Positions 35,571 through 46,376 are shown, numbered from the stretch's first letter. The stretch: 64,000 bases of DNA from Dryococelus australis (GCA_029891345.1 CM056998.1:169718332-169782331), one strand, 5' to 3'. Translations and numbers: made by a program. Notes: a model not told the origin generated them from the letters alone.

Positions 35571-35819
35571 GTGAGTGAAGAGATTTGAGCTGCTCTTAAG
35601 AGCGAGGTCTTGATAACCGATGAGGGTGATTGAAGTTAGTATGGAGAGGCGCCGGAATGGAGGGGCGGGGAAAACGGGAGATCCCCGAGAAAACCCACCG
35701 ACCAACAGCATCGTCCGGCCCGATTCCTACATATGAAAATCCGATGACCCGGCCGGGGATTCAACCAGGGTCACCTTGGTGGGAGGCGAGCGTGCTAACC
35801 GCTCGGCCACCGTGGCCCC
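35571..35819 (-). repeat. SINE-A copy 6, complete with 11-bp target duplication
   Basis: Reverse-oriented SINE-A with an intact head. On its own strand it has GTGGCCGAGCGGTTAGCACG and an A-B box pair. It is flanked by AACGAATAGGA at 35560-35570 and 35820-35830. The perfect duplication marks a fairly recent LINE-mobilised insertion and fixes the family's true length at ~249 bp. Confidence 0.96.
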
Positions 35820-35830
35820 AACGAATAGGA

Positions 35831-36423
35831 CGTTTATTTTTGGCCGGTTGTGAGCATTGAAAAGCCCAATGACAAAATTATCTTACTTGTGGGGGACGGA
35901 TTTGTAAACCGTGGAACTGTTCAAGCTTATGAATGGTTCATAACCGGACAAAAATGACCCGCTCATTCACTTCGATAGCGAAACCAGTGTTCTCTTGGCT
36001 TGAGTACGTCACGCATTAAAACATGTATTATTTCAAATTCCAGAAATTATTAAGTAAAGTGGGGCAAGACTTGCGGTCAAGTATCGAGATTTACCTTTCA
36101 ATGTTTGGTTTCGGAAGTGATCAACAGTGAAACAGCAATATAATATTCGTGGTCACTTCCATATTTTCTGAATCCCTGATAAATTTCTACTTTCCGCTTA
36201 TCCCCTCGCCTTGTGCAAACAAAGCCTAACTAAGTCTATAAAATTACACGAAAGGGATAACGCACCGCATTTGTGTGCACTCAGTTTAGTCTAATATTTT
36301 GAGCGAGAACTATTTCGTACTAGTTACCAAAATTTAATTTTCTCTCCGTTTTAATTCATATTAATTAAACATAAAATATAAGTTACAGATAAACTATAAG
36401 TAAAAGTTCAATTTAACTAAAAA
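35831..36423. other. no gene seen
   Basis: AT-rich spacer between two SINE-A copies. Confidence 0.5.
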
Positions 36424-36685
36424 TAAGAGAGGATGGGAGTGGAAAAGCTTTGGCGGCTCTTAATATCGAGTTCTTGACAACCGATGAAGGTGAAGCGAGG
36501 TGAGTATGGAGCAGCACCGGAATGCAAGAGCGGGAGAAACTGCAGATCCCCGAGAAAACCCGCCGGCCGGCGGCATCGTCCGGCATGATTCCCACACGTG
36601 AAAATTCGGGTGAGACCAGCGGAAATAGAGCCCGGTTCGCCTGGGCGGGAGGAGAGTAGACTAACCACTACACCACCGCGATCCC
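36424..36685 (-). repeat. SINE-A copy 7
   Basis: Reverse-oriented. It has the middle GATCCCCGAGAAAACCCGCC, tail words GATGAAGGTGAAGCGAGGTG, and a head reading on its own strand GGTGGTGTAGTGGTTAG. The frames at 36413-36668 are inside it. Confidence 0.92.
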
Positions 36686-36948
36686 TCGAAAAAATATATA
36701 TATAATAATTTTACGTTAACAGAAATGTAAAAAGCTTATGACACGTAACATTTAGTAGATAACCAAACACGTCAAACAAGGAGTGATTTTTCAAAGGTTT
36801 GATTCAAAAAGCGTGAATATATTGCGAATAAACTACAGGATATGTGTGTGTGTGTACATATATATATCATTTTAATTGTGAAAGTGTAAATATGCCGTGG
36901 TGAATGTTGAGATGTGAAGGGAAGGCAGGGAGTGAGAACTGAACTCAC

Positions 36949-37061
36949 CAGGCCATCCTTTGATGTTGCCGCCAGCGCGAAGCTCTCAGCCAGCGGGTCG
37001 CGCCTCGTACTGGACTGCCAACGTCTCCACGAGACTCGCCTGTGCTCCCGCCTGCGGACAT
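36949..37061 (-). CDS. candidate coding exon upstream of the BEN exon
   Basis: A 113-base GC-rich segment on the minus strand, bounded by a GTGTTGCAG acceptor and a CTG|GTGAGT donor. One frame is open throughout: two bases of a split codon, then 37 codons beginning VRRREHRR and ending ATSKDGL at a codon boundary. That exit phase (0) is the one needed to enter the BEN exon at 13481, which opens with VRLWEG. The join would give a DGLVRLWEGV-type start to the BEN domain, which looks natural for the family. A second frame is also open, a third has a stop. Alternatives are a chance splice-bounded GC patch or an exon of another minus-strand gene. The open frame 36772-37254 simply contains it. Confidence 0.45.
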
Positions 37062-37180
37062 CTGCAACACGCCAAACACAGCCCCTCACCACTTCTGCAA
37101 CTCGCTTCACACACTTCAGTGGAAACACACGCCCAAACACATAGCAAGAAAAGTTTTGCGCCACCGGGATTGGTGAGTTA
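37062..37180. other. GC-rich flank of the candidate exon
   Basis: Continues the GC-richer composition to about 37150. No further exon boundary that I can defend. Confidence 0.35.
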
Positions 37181-37321
37181 CTATAGTCCATTAACGACTG
37201 GAACACACTTATGAAAATCAAGCTTTGAAAAAACACCCTAGCCATTAGTTGCATGCATAGCTAGGGTGTTTTTTCAAATGTTGATTTTCATAAGTCTGTT
37301 CCAGTCGTGAATGAGCTATAG
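37181..37321. repeat. 141-bp foldback with ~62-bp arms
   Basis: The left arm (ACGACTGGAACACACTTATG...AAACACCCTAGC) is mirrored by the right arm with about six mismatches, with a ~15-base loop around GTTGCATGCAT. Both outer ends read CTATAG. Likely a young foldback MITE. A structured small-RNA precursor is the less likely alternative. Confidence 0.9.
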
Positions 37322-37411
37322 GTTGCTCACGACCCAAAGAGAATGTATGGAATGCAATTCACACTGCCTATACAGAACACCGCGCCATACATGAGGAATC
37401 TCTTTTTGTAT

Positions 37412-37636
37412 AGTACATTCATGGTAAAGTGAGCACTTTTTAAAGCCCTCTCATCTGGAATAATTGTCACTAAATATATTTTATTTTAGCCTTAAATTTT
37501 AACTTCCGAGTGCGGAGCACTGTGTTTATTACTTACATAAAAATATTTATTTTTAAAAATTGGCTAAAGAATAAAAAGTTACTGAAAGTACAAAGTAACT
37601 AGGGCCTCAAAAGTGCTCACTTTACCGTGAACAGCC
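37412..37636 (-). mobile_element. short F1 element (internally deleted)
   Basis: Both F1 ends are present (ACATTCATGGTAAAGTGAGC and CTCACTTTACCGTGAACAGC), only ~225 bp apart. Most of the usual interior is missing or replaced. Confidence 0.7.
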
Positions 37637-38100
37637 TAGAATACGCCAACTGTCCCAGCAAACATCCTTCCCAGAGGTGGAGCGAAACTTACTTTTGGGA
37701 TATATACTAAAACTTTCACTCACAGATAAACATGCATTTTTAGGCATTACAAATAATTTTTGTTTGTTCAGAACTTTACAACCGTCGGTATGGCCAAAGA
37801 GTATATATGAGTACGCAGAGGCGAAATGGTGAGGCGGTATCCCTTCTCCGATTGGCTACGCAAGGTTCTGAAAAAGTCGTCTTGTGTCTGATTGGCTACT
37901 GCGTTTTGCGATAGGTTCCCTGTTGTCTACGCTGCCGGCTGGCAAATAAGTTACAAGGCGCTGATTGGCGATCGGTGTTCCCACATATTGTTGCCACGTG
38001 CTTCTGGAGCTCGCAGAATGAGCGGCTGTTCCACAACTGTATTCGTACAAGTCCTCCGAAGTCATATGTCGAAATCAAAATACCGCGTCTGCACAGCTGC
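37637..38100. promoter_or_regulatory. spacer with three CCAAT-box-like motifs
   Basis: GATTGGCTACGCAAGG (37849), GATTGGCTACTGCG (37890) and GATTGGCGATCGG (37961) are three same-orientation inverted CCAAT boxes within ~125 bases in GC-richer sequence. No TATA box, initiator or transcript evidence. Could be chance or an old repeat. Confidence 0.25.
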
Positions 38101-38738
38101 TGTTTTTGACGTGAACACGCCTTCAAACTTGCTACCATAGTGGGAAGCAATCCAGAAAATCCTATGATAACAAAATCGGGGGATACAGTTTGGCATTGCA
38201 GCTCCGAATCTATCGTCTACAGTCAAAATTCAATTACACCACTCGATTTCCAAAGGATCAAATAATATGTTACGTTGAGTGAGGAATGCACGGCGGGTGA
38301 AAAAAAAAAAGGGGGGGGGAGGGCAATTTTGAGTTCGTTTCACCGCGTCTCATAACTTCCGCGTAGTATAACTTTTGACTAGAAGAAGCAATGACGCTCG
38401 TTTAGGTTTCAATCGACAGCTCTCGTTAAGATCAATCGATTGCGTGTATAAAAACATTTGTGTGGCGTGGTTTGGTGAAATTGTATGAGTTTAATGTAAA
38501 AAAATTAAGAAAACTTAAAGAATGTCGGCCTATACTCGTTAAAAAGCCAAGTCGAAATACAGAAATCGTATACGATTGAAAAGAGCATCTCAAAAGCAAT
38601 CCAGTGATACCCGTAAAACCCCATATGATCGGATGAAGCTGCGCCGGGAACGTAAAATAAACATCAAGGCGTCCGAGCGCGTCAACGTAGACGTATTCAC
38701 GGAAAACAAATGGTCGTGTCCTCAACACAGCCACAACC
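38101..38738 (+). repeat. F4 interspersed repeat, copy 3
   Basis: Colinear with 9547-10198 and the reverse of 12521-13192. The landmarks GGCATTGCAGCTCCGAAT, ACGTTGAGTGAGG, an A10G9 junction, CATAACTTCCGCGTAGTATA and CAACACAGCCACAACC are all present. Confidence 0.87.
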
Positions 38739-39094
38739 AAATTTTTAATTGAGCATAAAATGTTTATAAATACAAAAGAGGAATAGCTGCGTATACCGCT
38801 AACTGCCGCCGCACAAGCCAGTAAAGTATGACGTCAGTGGTGAGTCGTCCAGGTATTGGTGAGCGTGTGTACCGGAACATGGTACGTAGGTACCGTGTTT
38901 GTGTAAGACGTCACTGGTCGTCACATCGAGCCCTTCTCGTAAGTGTACCCAGAAGAATAACAAAGCACAGTGTACTGCAGACGTGAGATATGTCAACGTG
39001 TGATGTGGTGGTGTTTTGTTTGTCGCAGGGAAACGGTACGTTTCCGCACATACGTTCCTGTGCAAAACTTGACAGTCTTGGTCCCCACTACACG
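38739..39094. other. no gene seen
   Basis: Spacer between F4 and F3. The minus frame 38799-39125 has no motif. Confidence 0.45.
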
Positions 39095-40174
39095 CACGGG
39101 ATGTTTTTAAACTACGTGCCGACATTCAAATCACAGCATCTATGAGTTATAATAAACAAATCCCAGTAGCAATATGTTCGGAAGATTCATCTAGTATTTC
39201 TAAATTTAAATTGTAATCAGCGATACCGGCACCGGAAGTTCGCAACTCCACGTGCCTGCGTGTACAGCAAGTTGCATATAACGAAGGTGAACGGAACTGA
39301 CGCGTCATGAGGCAACTGCCTGTACATAAGCCACCGTGGCATTTACGTGCATTGCCTGTACTGCTGTTTGTGGGTTGTTGGAAACATGTTGCAACCACTT
39401 CTGACAACCTTTACTACTCAGTTGCTAATTTATCATTGTTTGAGTATTTGACAAACGTGTAAAGGCTGTTCACGATCAAGTGAGCACTTTTGAAATCAAC
39501 CTTAGAAAAAGGTCACTGCCCCTACCTGCATATATTTTAAACAGGCGCCCTGAGTGACATACGATCAGTAAAGTTGGTAACGATGGAAGGGAAGTAGTTC
39601 CATATTTCAATGTCGAATAAAAAGTGTTAGGTAACCATTCGTGATAACTGAAATGATTTCTCCCCCCCCCCCTGTTTTTTAATGCGCTGAACTGTAAAAA
39701 TTATCAGAATTGTTAAATGTTTAATTTTATAATAATTTCCCAGTTTCACTTTCCCGGCGCATGAATAGAGTGATGAGGCCCATGACCATGTTGTTCTTAC
39801 ATAACACGGAAGAATACATAACGTGCGAACAAGTTGATCTTAAACAGGGCTTTTAACAGAGCTCATTTTATCGTGAATAGCCTATACCAACGAGCACCGA
39901 GTAGCGGCGCTCACATACATGGAGTTTTTTGGTGTCCTATGCGAAGGCTCTCTCCACATGGCGCACCGGTTCTGTTCGCCTACGTGGTATGCAACTTGTT
40001 GTGCATGCATGCAGCATTGCATTACTGACTATCGGCGCTGTTTTCCTAACTTCGATTTCAATTTAAAAACACTGGACAAATTTTGGGAACATTTTGCCAC
40101 TAGGACTTCTTAATATTATCAGCCCACAAATTCCGTGGTTTGAATTTCAACATATAGCTTAAAAACAATTCGTA
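39095..40174. mobile_element. F3 palindromic element copy 1, interrupted by F1
   Basis: Two outer arms, 39095-39330 and 39930-40174, are mirror images of each other and of the arms at 47985-48547 (CACAGCATCT, GTGCCTGCGTGTACAGCAAG and the mirror ACTTGTTGTGCATGCATGCA, CGTGGTTTGAATTTC). The middle carries a complete F1 element at 39463-39883. F3 is non-coding. Confidence 0.75.
39463..39883 (+). mobile_element. F1 element nested in F3
   Basis: Both ends are intact (AGGCTGTTCACGATCAAGTG and GCTCATTTTATCGTGAATAG with CCT). The interior has the canonical F1 order, including GACATACGATCAGTAAAGTT, a C11 tract at 39662-39672 and CGCATGAATAGAGTGATGAG. It is younger than the F3 copy that holds it. Confidence 0.85.
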
Positions 40175-41854
40175 CATATATGTACACAGAATATAGTAGC
40201 CTAATCAGCGAGTGGTACCTCCCAAAATGAGAAAATCCTCTCGCTTGACGTTAATTTCTGGTGTGTATAGAACAGACCAATAAAGTTACGTCCTATGCAC
40301 CGTCCCAGACATAGCACATTATGATGAAAGGCTTAAACGCCACAAGGTATCGCCAGGATGTTGCAGCGACTTTGAAAGTTTTTTACGAGCACTGGCTGTG
40401 GCTATTTACCTCCAGAATTAGATGTACAACAATTGAACACTGTTACACGCTATAGAAGACAACAGATAGAACTGCGTGCGTCACTTTGCATCTTTCTCCA
40501 ACCTATTAACAAAGCAGCACTGATAGGCTTTAAACATAGAGGTATTTTTAATAGCAATTTATACACATTACTGCTTTTTAAATTTATCTAACACGAAGAA
40601 AGTAACAACCCTTATTTCCCTAGAGCATTAACAGAGAGAGAGAGCGAGAGAGAGAGAGACCCGTATATAAGCATATAGTGATTTTACTTTAAAAAAATTG
40701 CTCACAAGTCTCCTTAGTTCAGCATTCCCGAGAGCTCTGCTTAAGCTCAATTCACGTAGTAAAGCGCGCACAGGATAAAAAAACAGTGTTGCTTCAAACA
40801 AAATATAGTCTTTGAGCGATTTTTCCAAAATTTGGTGCTGTAGTTTATTTCTTTATGCTGTAAAGAAACTAGCAAAGATACAGTTTTTTTTTTTTTTTTT
40901 TTTTAGAGCCCACAATTCACCAACATTTTCTGTTCAGTAAGGTGTTCTTAAGTAGACTGCTGTTATGGATTTTGCTCAAGCCCATACTATGCGCTCTTGA
41001 GAAAAAGTTAAAATTAGAGCGAGGGGATCAAATCTGGTTGTTTCGTACGTAAACTGCTTGGTACATCTGTTGATGTGCATATTCTTGGTCGTGTACAACT
41101 TGTACCCAACACTGGCTTGCAGAATGCTCACACGGCTGTCGAAATCCTGTTTTCAAGTAATGACGTCGAAATACGCTTCTGTTTATTTTTCCATCTTTTG
41201 TTTTACTTGGAAACTTCCCAGGCCCACTTAAACACGTCAGAAGTATGTAGACATTTGAAAACAACGAGCCAAACATATCACAAGACGAGTGCTTTTGACA
41301 TTTGTGTGACAAAAAAATGTAATCTTACCAGTCGGAGATAATTCATTGCGCAGCTGCTGGTATGCACGCACTATCATGTTTTCTCTCTGCGACCTAAACT
41401 TAATGATATACAAGAGTTTGGCAAGTGATACCGTGGATGTTTACAAACATCAGTGTCTTGCGGTTAGACAACTTCTTATCCTTCTGAGTAGATATTACAT
41501 ATTAAACACGAATTACACTATTTATATATTTTTCCTTCTGTTATTATTTTAGTATATAATATATTAAGTAATAAAGTAGGCATAATTTAAAATTATTATG
41601 TAATATACTATATAATCCATACACTTAGGAGCGCTCATTTTTCGCGAAAATAATTTTTGACTAGGTGTACTCAAAACACTTCCGTCCATTTCAATTTTCA
41701 TGACACGATAGTTTTTAATTGTTACGTTTATTATGCGTCTTCCTGCGAATCACAAACGTCCAGAATCAGAGTAACTTTCACTGATCGGCCCAGTCACATA
41801 GGAAAATGTCTTCTCGCGAGAAAAAAAATGGGCCAATAACCAAAGGAAATGTTC
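40175..41854. other. no gene seen; (GA)n and poly-T tracts
   Basis: A GA-rich tract at 40631-40660 and a T20-type run near 40885-40905. Frames at 41028-41341 on both strands overlap and lack motifs. Confidence 0.45.
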
Positions 41855-42806
41855 TGGTGTAAATGTAGGGTAGTGGCGGTTATAGCACGCGCAGAAATAT
41901 GGTGTGGTGGTATTAAAAATTATCGACAAACTCCGGAGGCGATTCTTCACAAAAAATAAGGAGGCCTACGGATTTTCCTTAAGGGTGTACACGTCTTTAT
42001 TAGTTGGGGTAAAGCCCGTGTTTATTGCAAATGAAACATGCAGTATCTGATATTAGTATCAGAGTTTCGGTGTAATGTGTTCTAAAACAAGGATATGCAA
42101 TCACTGATAACTCGGTTTTCCGATATCAACCCCGTCCATGAGAAGATCCATTTGTGCATGAAAAAATGTGACCCTCCAAAATAAGTGAGCATTTATCTGC
42201 TGACGTACGCAGTGTGGTAAATTTAGCAAAAAAAAAAGTTGTCTTGTGTTTTTACGCTCAATCCCACGGTTTTAGAGAAATGAATATTTCATGTTATAAA
42301 TAGAGAATGTGTTATGCCTGAGACATAGACAACACGGTCAAGAACATTAAACATACATATATCGAAAACCGTTGGGTGTAGTGTAATCACAAGGCAATTT
42401 TTTTTGCTTAATTAACCTTACTGCTTACGTCAGCATATAAATACTCACATATTCTGGAGAGCCACATTTTAATGCAAAAACGGGTTGCCAACCCTTATTT
42501 TCTCACGTACGGAGTGGATATCAGCAAACCAATTTATCATGGATTGCGCATTCTTGTTTTATAACACATTACATCAAAACTCTGAAATTAAGCTCAGATA
42601 ATGCGTCTTTTTTTTGCAAATAATCATGGATTTACCTTCAATTTAACGGCATGAACACGCTCAAGGATAGGCCTTAAGCTATAGATCGTTTACATGTTCC
42701 TCCTAATATTTTGTGGCCAATCCTACCGGAAAGAGTCAGTGATTTTTAGTAACACGTTGTATAATCGCGAAAAACTCACTGCCCTATTTATAAACAATGT
42801 ACACAG
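41855..42806. mobile_element. ~950-bp foldback element
   Basis: The left half is mirrored by the right half over roughly 400 bases per arm. Paired landmarks include TAGGGTAGTG/CACTGCCCTA, ACTCCGGAGG/CCTACCGGAA, CAGTATCTGATATTAG with CTCAGATAATGCG, GTGTAATGTG/CACATTACAT, TGAGCATTTATCTGCTGACG with its mirror near 42430, and CCACGGTTTT/AAACCGTTGG. Identity looks moderate, so it is an older element. No transposase. Exact ends are uncertain by tens of bases. Confidence 0.75.
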
Positions 42807-43552
42807 ACATAGGAATCAAATTTAAGCTAGCACTGGCATCGAACATTAATTACGCTTTTAATTAGAAGTTAATTAAGAGAACTACTTTTCGGAGTTTTCT
42901 GCCAACATTATTGTAGATATAGAAGTGAGCATTTTTCTTGAACTTGGCGGAGTTGCTTGAAAATGGTTTCAAGTAACCGTGAGGCATCTATCGCCAGTAG
43001 CCACACACCAGCCAAACAATGCCTGTGTGCTCACTGAGAGGCCGGTTTGTTTAAGAAAGTTCGGAATGGAACAAAGTTCATTAAATACACATAGTAAAAA
43101 GGAACGTCTTTGTTGAAGAAACCTCCTTTATTAGGTCAAGAATCTGATTGAAGAATAAATTCTTTAAACTCTACATATTTATTTAGCGTTATATAAGTAA
43201 TTATTATGTTGACTCGAGTATACAATTTATCTCTGTGCTTACACTTTACCCTCTTGAAACGGATACTCCACATTAGTGTTCTACAGAATTAACCCCCCCC
43301 CCCCCCTTCCCCTGCACCTTCCACAGCAATCAAGTATAATAATATTTTAAAGACCAACTAGCAATTATAATGCTATAAACGTTGAATGTTAAACAAATTC
43401 AAAACAATATTAAACCTAACCCATACTTTAATACGATACAAAAATAAGGAATTAAAATTCAAGTAATCAAACCAGTACATGAACTAAATACAAGAGAAAA
43501 AATAAGATACAATACACATGTGGCAAAACACATGTTGCCCATTTATGGTTTA
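42807..43552. other. no gene seen; C14 at 43293-43306
   Basis: AT-rich with one long C tract. Nothing else recognised. Confidence 0.5.
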
Positions 43553-43972
43553 CAGTCGGATGCTAAGTCGGCCAAAGGTTGGTCAATAGCTAGCTAGCAT
43601 GCACCCGGCACCATTACTGGTCTTGAAGTGGCACCTCCAACTAGCCATACTGTGCCCATAGTTGGCCCTGGCGTGGTGAACACAAATGGCCCAAGCATGG
43701 CCCATATTATGACAACAGTATTGGCCCATCAATGTACCACTTCACAGCCACCAGATGGCCTACTGACGGCTGGCCATGTGTCTACCATATGCCAAACACA
43801 ATATCGCAAATATAATTTTTTTTGCGTCATTTTCAACTTTTCATTGGTTCTAAATTTCGTTTACATCTCTATTAAACACATTACATGACATGAAAATCTT
43901 ATGCTTACCGGGGAGGGGAGGGGGCGCGAACTTACGACCCTTGCAGTGACAGCCCAGCAAGCTAGCCATTAC
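43553..43972. repeat. TGGCC/GGCCA-word cluster and a tRNA-like scrap
   Basis: 43565-43780 is dense in TGGCC, GGCCCA and GCCA words (about fifteen), in a loosely repetitive arrangement such as AGCATGGCCCATATTATG. On the minus strand 43924-43972 resembles a tRNA D-arm and T-arm pair (ATGGCTAGCTTGCTGGGC, GGTCGTAAGTTCGCG). The two may be one composite repeat. The frame 43628-43888 is an artefact. Confidence 0.4.
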
Positions 43973-44608
43973 TTTTGGAGTTGTGTTTTTTCCGTAAACG
44001 TTATAATGCAGGTAACCCGACATTTACCAGTTTGGCTGAATGAATTCACATGATATAATTTGTTGGAAGACAGTGACATTATATGACGGCATTGTTAATC
44101 AGGCTGCTATAATAATTATTTACTAGCTTTTACCAGCTGCTTCGTGCGCGTGTGTATTTAGGGATAAATAATTTAGTTTTGTGACACTAAGCCTCGTCGC
44201 GTTACATAATCGCGGTGCACCTAAATTTCGCATTAGCATGACCTGAAGGCCTAATTTTAATTGGAGCTAATGCGAGGGCACACCTGACAACTGTAGAAAA
44301 TTCAGGAACTCTGCAGGATATGTAGTGCTAAGTTCTGTGTCCATAACTGTTTCTACTAACCAATGCTCCGTTATTTCTCCTTGTACCTCTTTAAAAATGA
44401 CAGAATTAATTCTGTTAACTATGTAATGCATCCCATGTCATTTCCCAGCACACCAACTAAGTCTTTGCAAAAAATACGATTTGTTGTTCTGTTGTGACGT
44501 TGTAATGTAATTCTGTCTGTGTACTTTTTTAAATTACAATAAAAATTGTCCTCAGAAAATTAGATATGTTCCCCTTATAAAAAGGGGGTGTCACTTGATA
44601 TAGTTATA
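43973..44608. other. no gene seen
   Basis: AT-rich spacer with no recognised feature. Confidence 0.5.
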
Positions 44609-45206
44609 TCCACTGTGCCACTGCGGCCCCACTTGGAATCTCTCTATCTACTGAGCCACTGCGGCCACTTAACATAGTTCTATCCACTGAGCCACTGCGG
44701 CCTCACTTTAAATAAATCGCTCTATCCACTGAGCCACTGCAGACTCTCTTGTAATCTCTCTATTCACTGGGCTACTAAGACCCCATTTGTTATATATATA
44801 TCCACTTTGCCACTGCGGCCCCACTATTGCGTGTTCTAGCCACTGAGCTACTGCGGCCCCAATATAGGGTTGTACACCCACTGAGCTACTGCGACCCCAA
44901 TATAGGGTTGCATAACCACTGAGCTACTGCGGCCCCAATATAGGGTTGTATACCCACTGAGCTACTGCGGCCCCAATATAGGGTTGTATACCCACTGAGC
45001 TACTGCGGCCCCACTATTAGGTGCTCTAGCCCCTGACCAACTGCGGCCCCACTATTGGGTTCTCTAGAAACTGAGCTTCTGCGGCCCCCTTATTAGGTGC
45101 TCTAGCCACTGAGCTATTGCGGCCCCACTTGATATATATATATATCCACTTGATCACTGTGGCCCCACTTGGAATAACGCTAGCCACTGGACCACTAAGG
45201 CTTTTT
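44609..45206 (-). repeat. 16-unit 38-bp tandem array of tRNA A-box-like sequence
   Basis: Sixteen head-to-tail units of ~38 bp. Read on the minus strand the core is GGGGCCGCAGTAGCTCAGTG followed by G and a variable spacer. TAGCTCAGTGG is the classic A box/D-arm of a tRNA, preceded by a GGGGCCG acceptor-like start. Units 7-10 (about 44858-45008) are nearly identical, and the outer units are diverged. So the array grew from its middle. No B box lies within the units. Confidence 0.92.
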
Positions 45207-45853
45207 GGAAGGAAAAGTTTACAGACCATAGACAAAATAGAAAGGAGAAATTACGAATTTTTTAACAGTGCTTTTTAATGCAGTAATCAATCCTAAGAAA
45301 AGCTTAATCTAAGAATTTTCCTGAAGTAAATGAGATTTTTCCGGGATAAAAAGTAGCCTATGTCATTCTCCAGTCCTCAAACTATCTCTGTGCAAAAAAT
45401 CACATCGATTCGTTGCTCCGTTTTGACGTGAAAGAAGGACAAACAAACTAACAAACACACTTTCCCATTTATATAGTAGTAAGAATTAATCGCCTGTTCT
45501 ATTTTCTCGTAATAATATGCAGTTTGATCTTGGAGTTCAAATATGGATTTATAGAAAGCTAGTTGGTATAACTGGAAATTTGCATATTCTTGGTTATTTA
45601 GAGGTTATATATAATGCATAAATTACAATAAAGTTTGTTTCACCTAACTCGATTCAGCGGTTCGTATTTTGGTGTGACATAACCTCAACAGACAACAGAA
45701 GCACTTTACGTACACTAGATCTACTGTACGGTGCCGCGTTCAAGATGCAAAACCTTGAGAACTTTTAGCGATAAAAACTGCGAAATCCATGACCTTGAGA
45801 TAACGATTATCTTATCTGCTTGATGTGTTTCACATCCACTGTGTTCACCTTAT
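45207..45853. other. no gene seen
   Basis: AT-rich spacer, no recognised feature. Confidence 0.5.
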
Positions 45854-45954
45854 CTATGGTTGGTATGTTATCAGGACGTGACATGCTAGTGCAATAGCGG
45901 TGTAACTTTCAGTCTCTGTTGAGATTGCTCTCAGAACAGAGGAAAGTATACAGT

Positions 45955-46376
45955 CCGAAAACACTACATTTTGCCACTCAGCATGCCAGCGACGGCGTTC
46001 ATGTACCCACTTCAGTCTGAAGCGTTTGTGGTTTCTGGACAATGGAAGCCGACATAACGGCATACGTGCCACCAGTCCGGTCCGCAGCAGACGGCATCGA
46101 ATCGTCGACACAGACAGGTTGCAGTGCTCCAGTGTCGAGCCAACACCGTGGACGAGGCATACGGTCCATTACAGCCAAGCGGATAAGATGGCGGTCATCC
46201 CATGCTGTGGTCACATTACGTGGTCCAGTGCTCGCTCGTCGCTGCGTACGACCCACTTCTATCCACTGGTGCCACACACGCATCACTGTGGTAGCAGCAT
46301 GCCCTGTACGAGCCGAAATGTCACGGTACAACAAACCCGTTTCCTGGAGACCGATCATTCTGACCCATTCACTCAC
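45955..46376 (-). pseudogene. Tc1-like transposase relic, 3'-truncated
   Basis: N-terminal part of a Tc1-type transposase. On the minus strand, EWVRMIGLQETGLLYRDI and HAATTVMRVWHQWIE form the paired helix-turn-helix, followed by RTQRRASTGP and NVTTAWDDRHLIRLAVMDR. After a frameshift comes the second stretch, STIRCRLLRTGLVARMPL and LKWVHERRRWHAEWQNVVFSD, where the final D is the first catalytic aspartate. Homology ends there: the other two catalytic residues and two thirds of the DDE domain are absent. It is a different, better-preserved lineage than the relic at 27209-28310. Plus-strand frames at 46026-46457 are shadows. Confidence 0.85.

Noticed and set aside
36772..37254. 160-aa minus-strand frame taken as one uninterrupted gene
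   Set aside because: Only the splice-bounded 36949-37061 part has coding-like composition. The ends run into AT-rich non-coding sequence and a foldback.
37849..37975. Strong promoter from three CCAAT-like boxes
   Set aside because: Kept only as a low-confidence note. No TATA box, initiator or first exon could be tied to it.
44609..45206. CRISPR-like array
   Set aside because: 38-bp units are contiguous and variable, with no repeat/spacer alternation, in a eukaryotic genome. It is a minisatellite.
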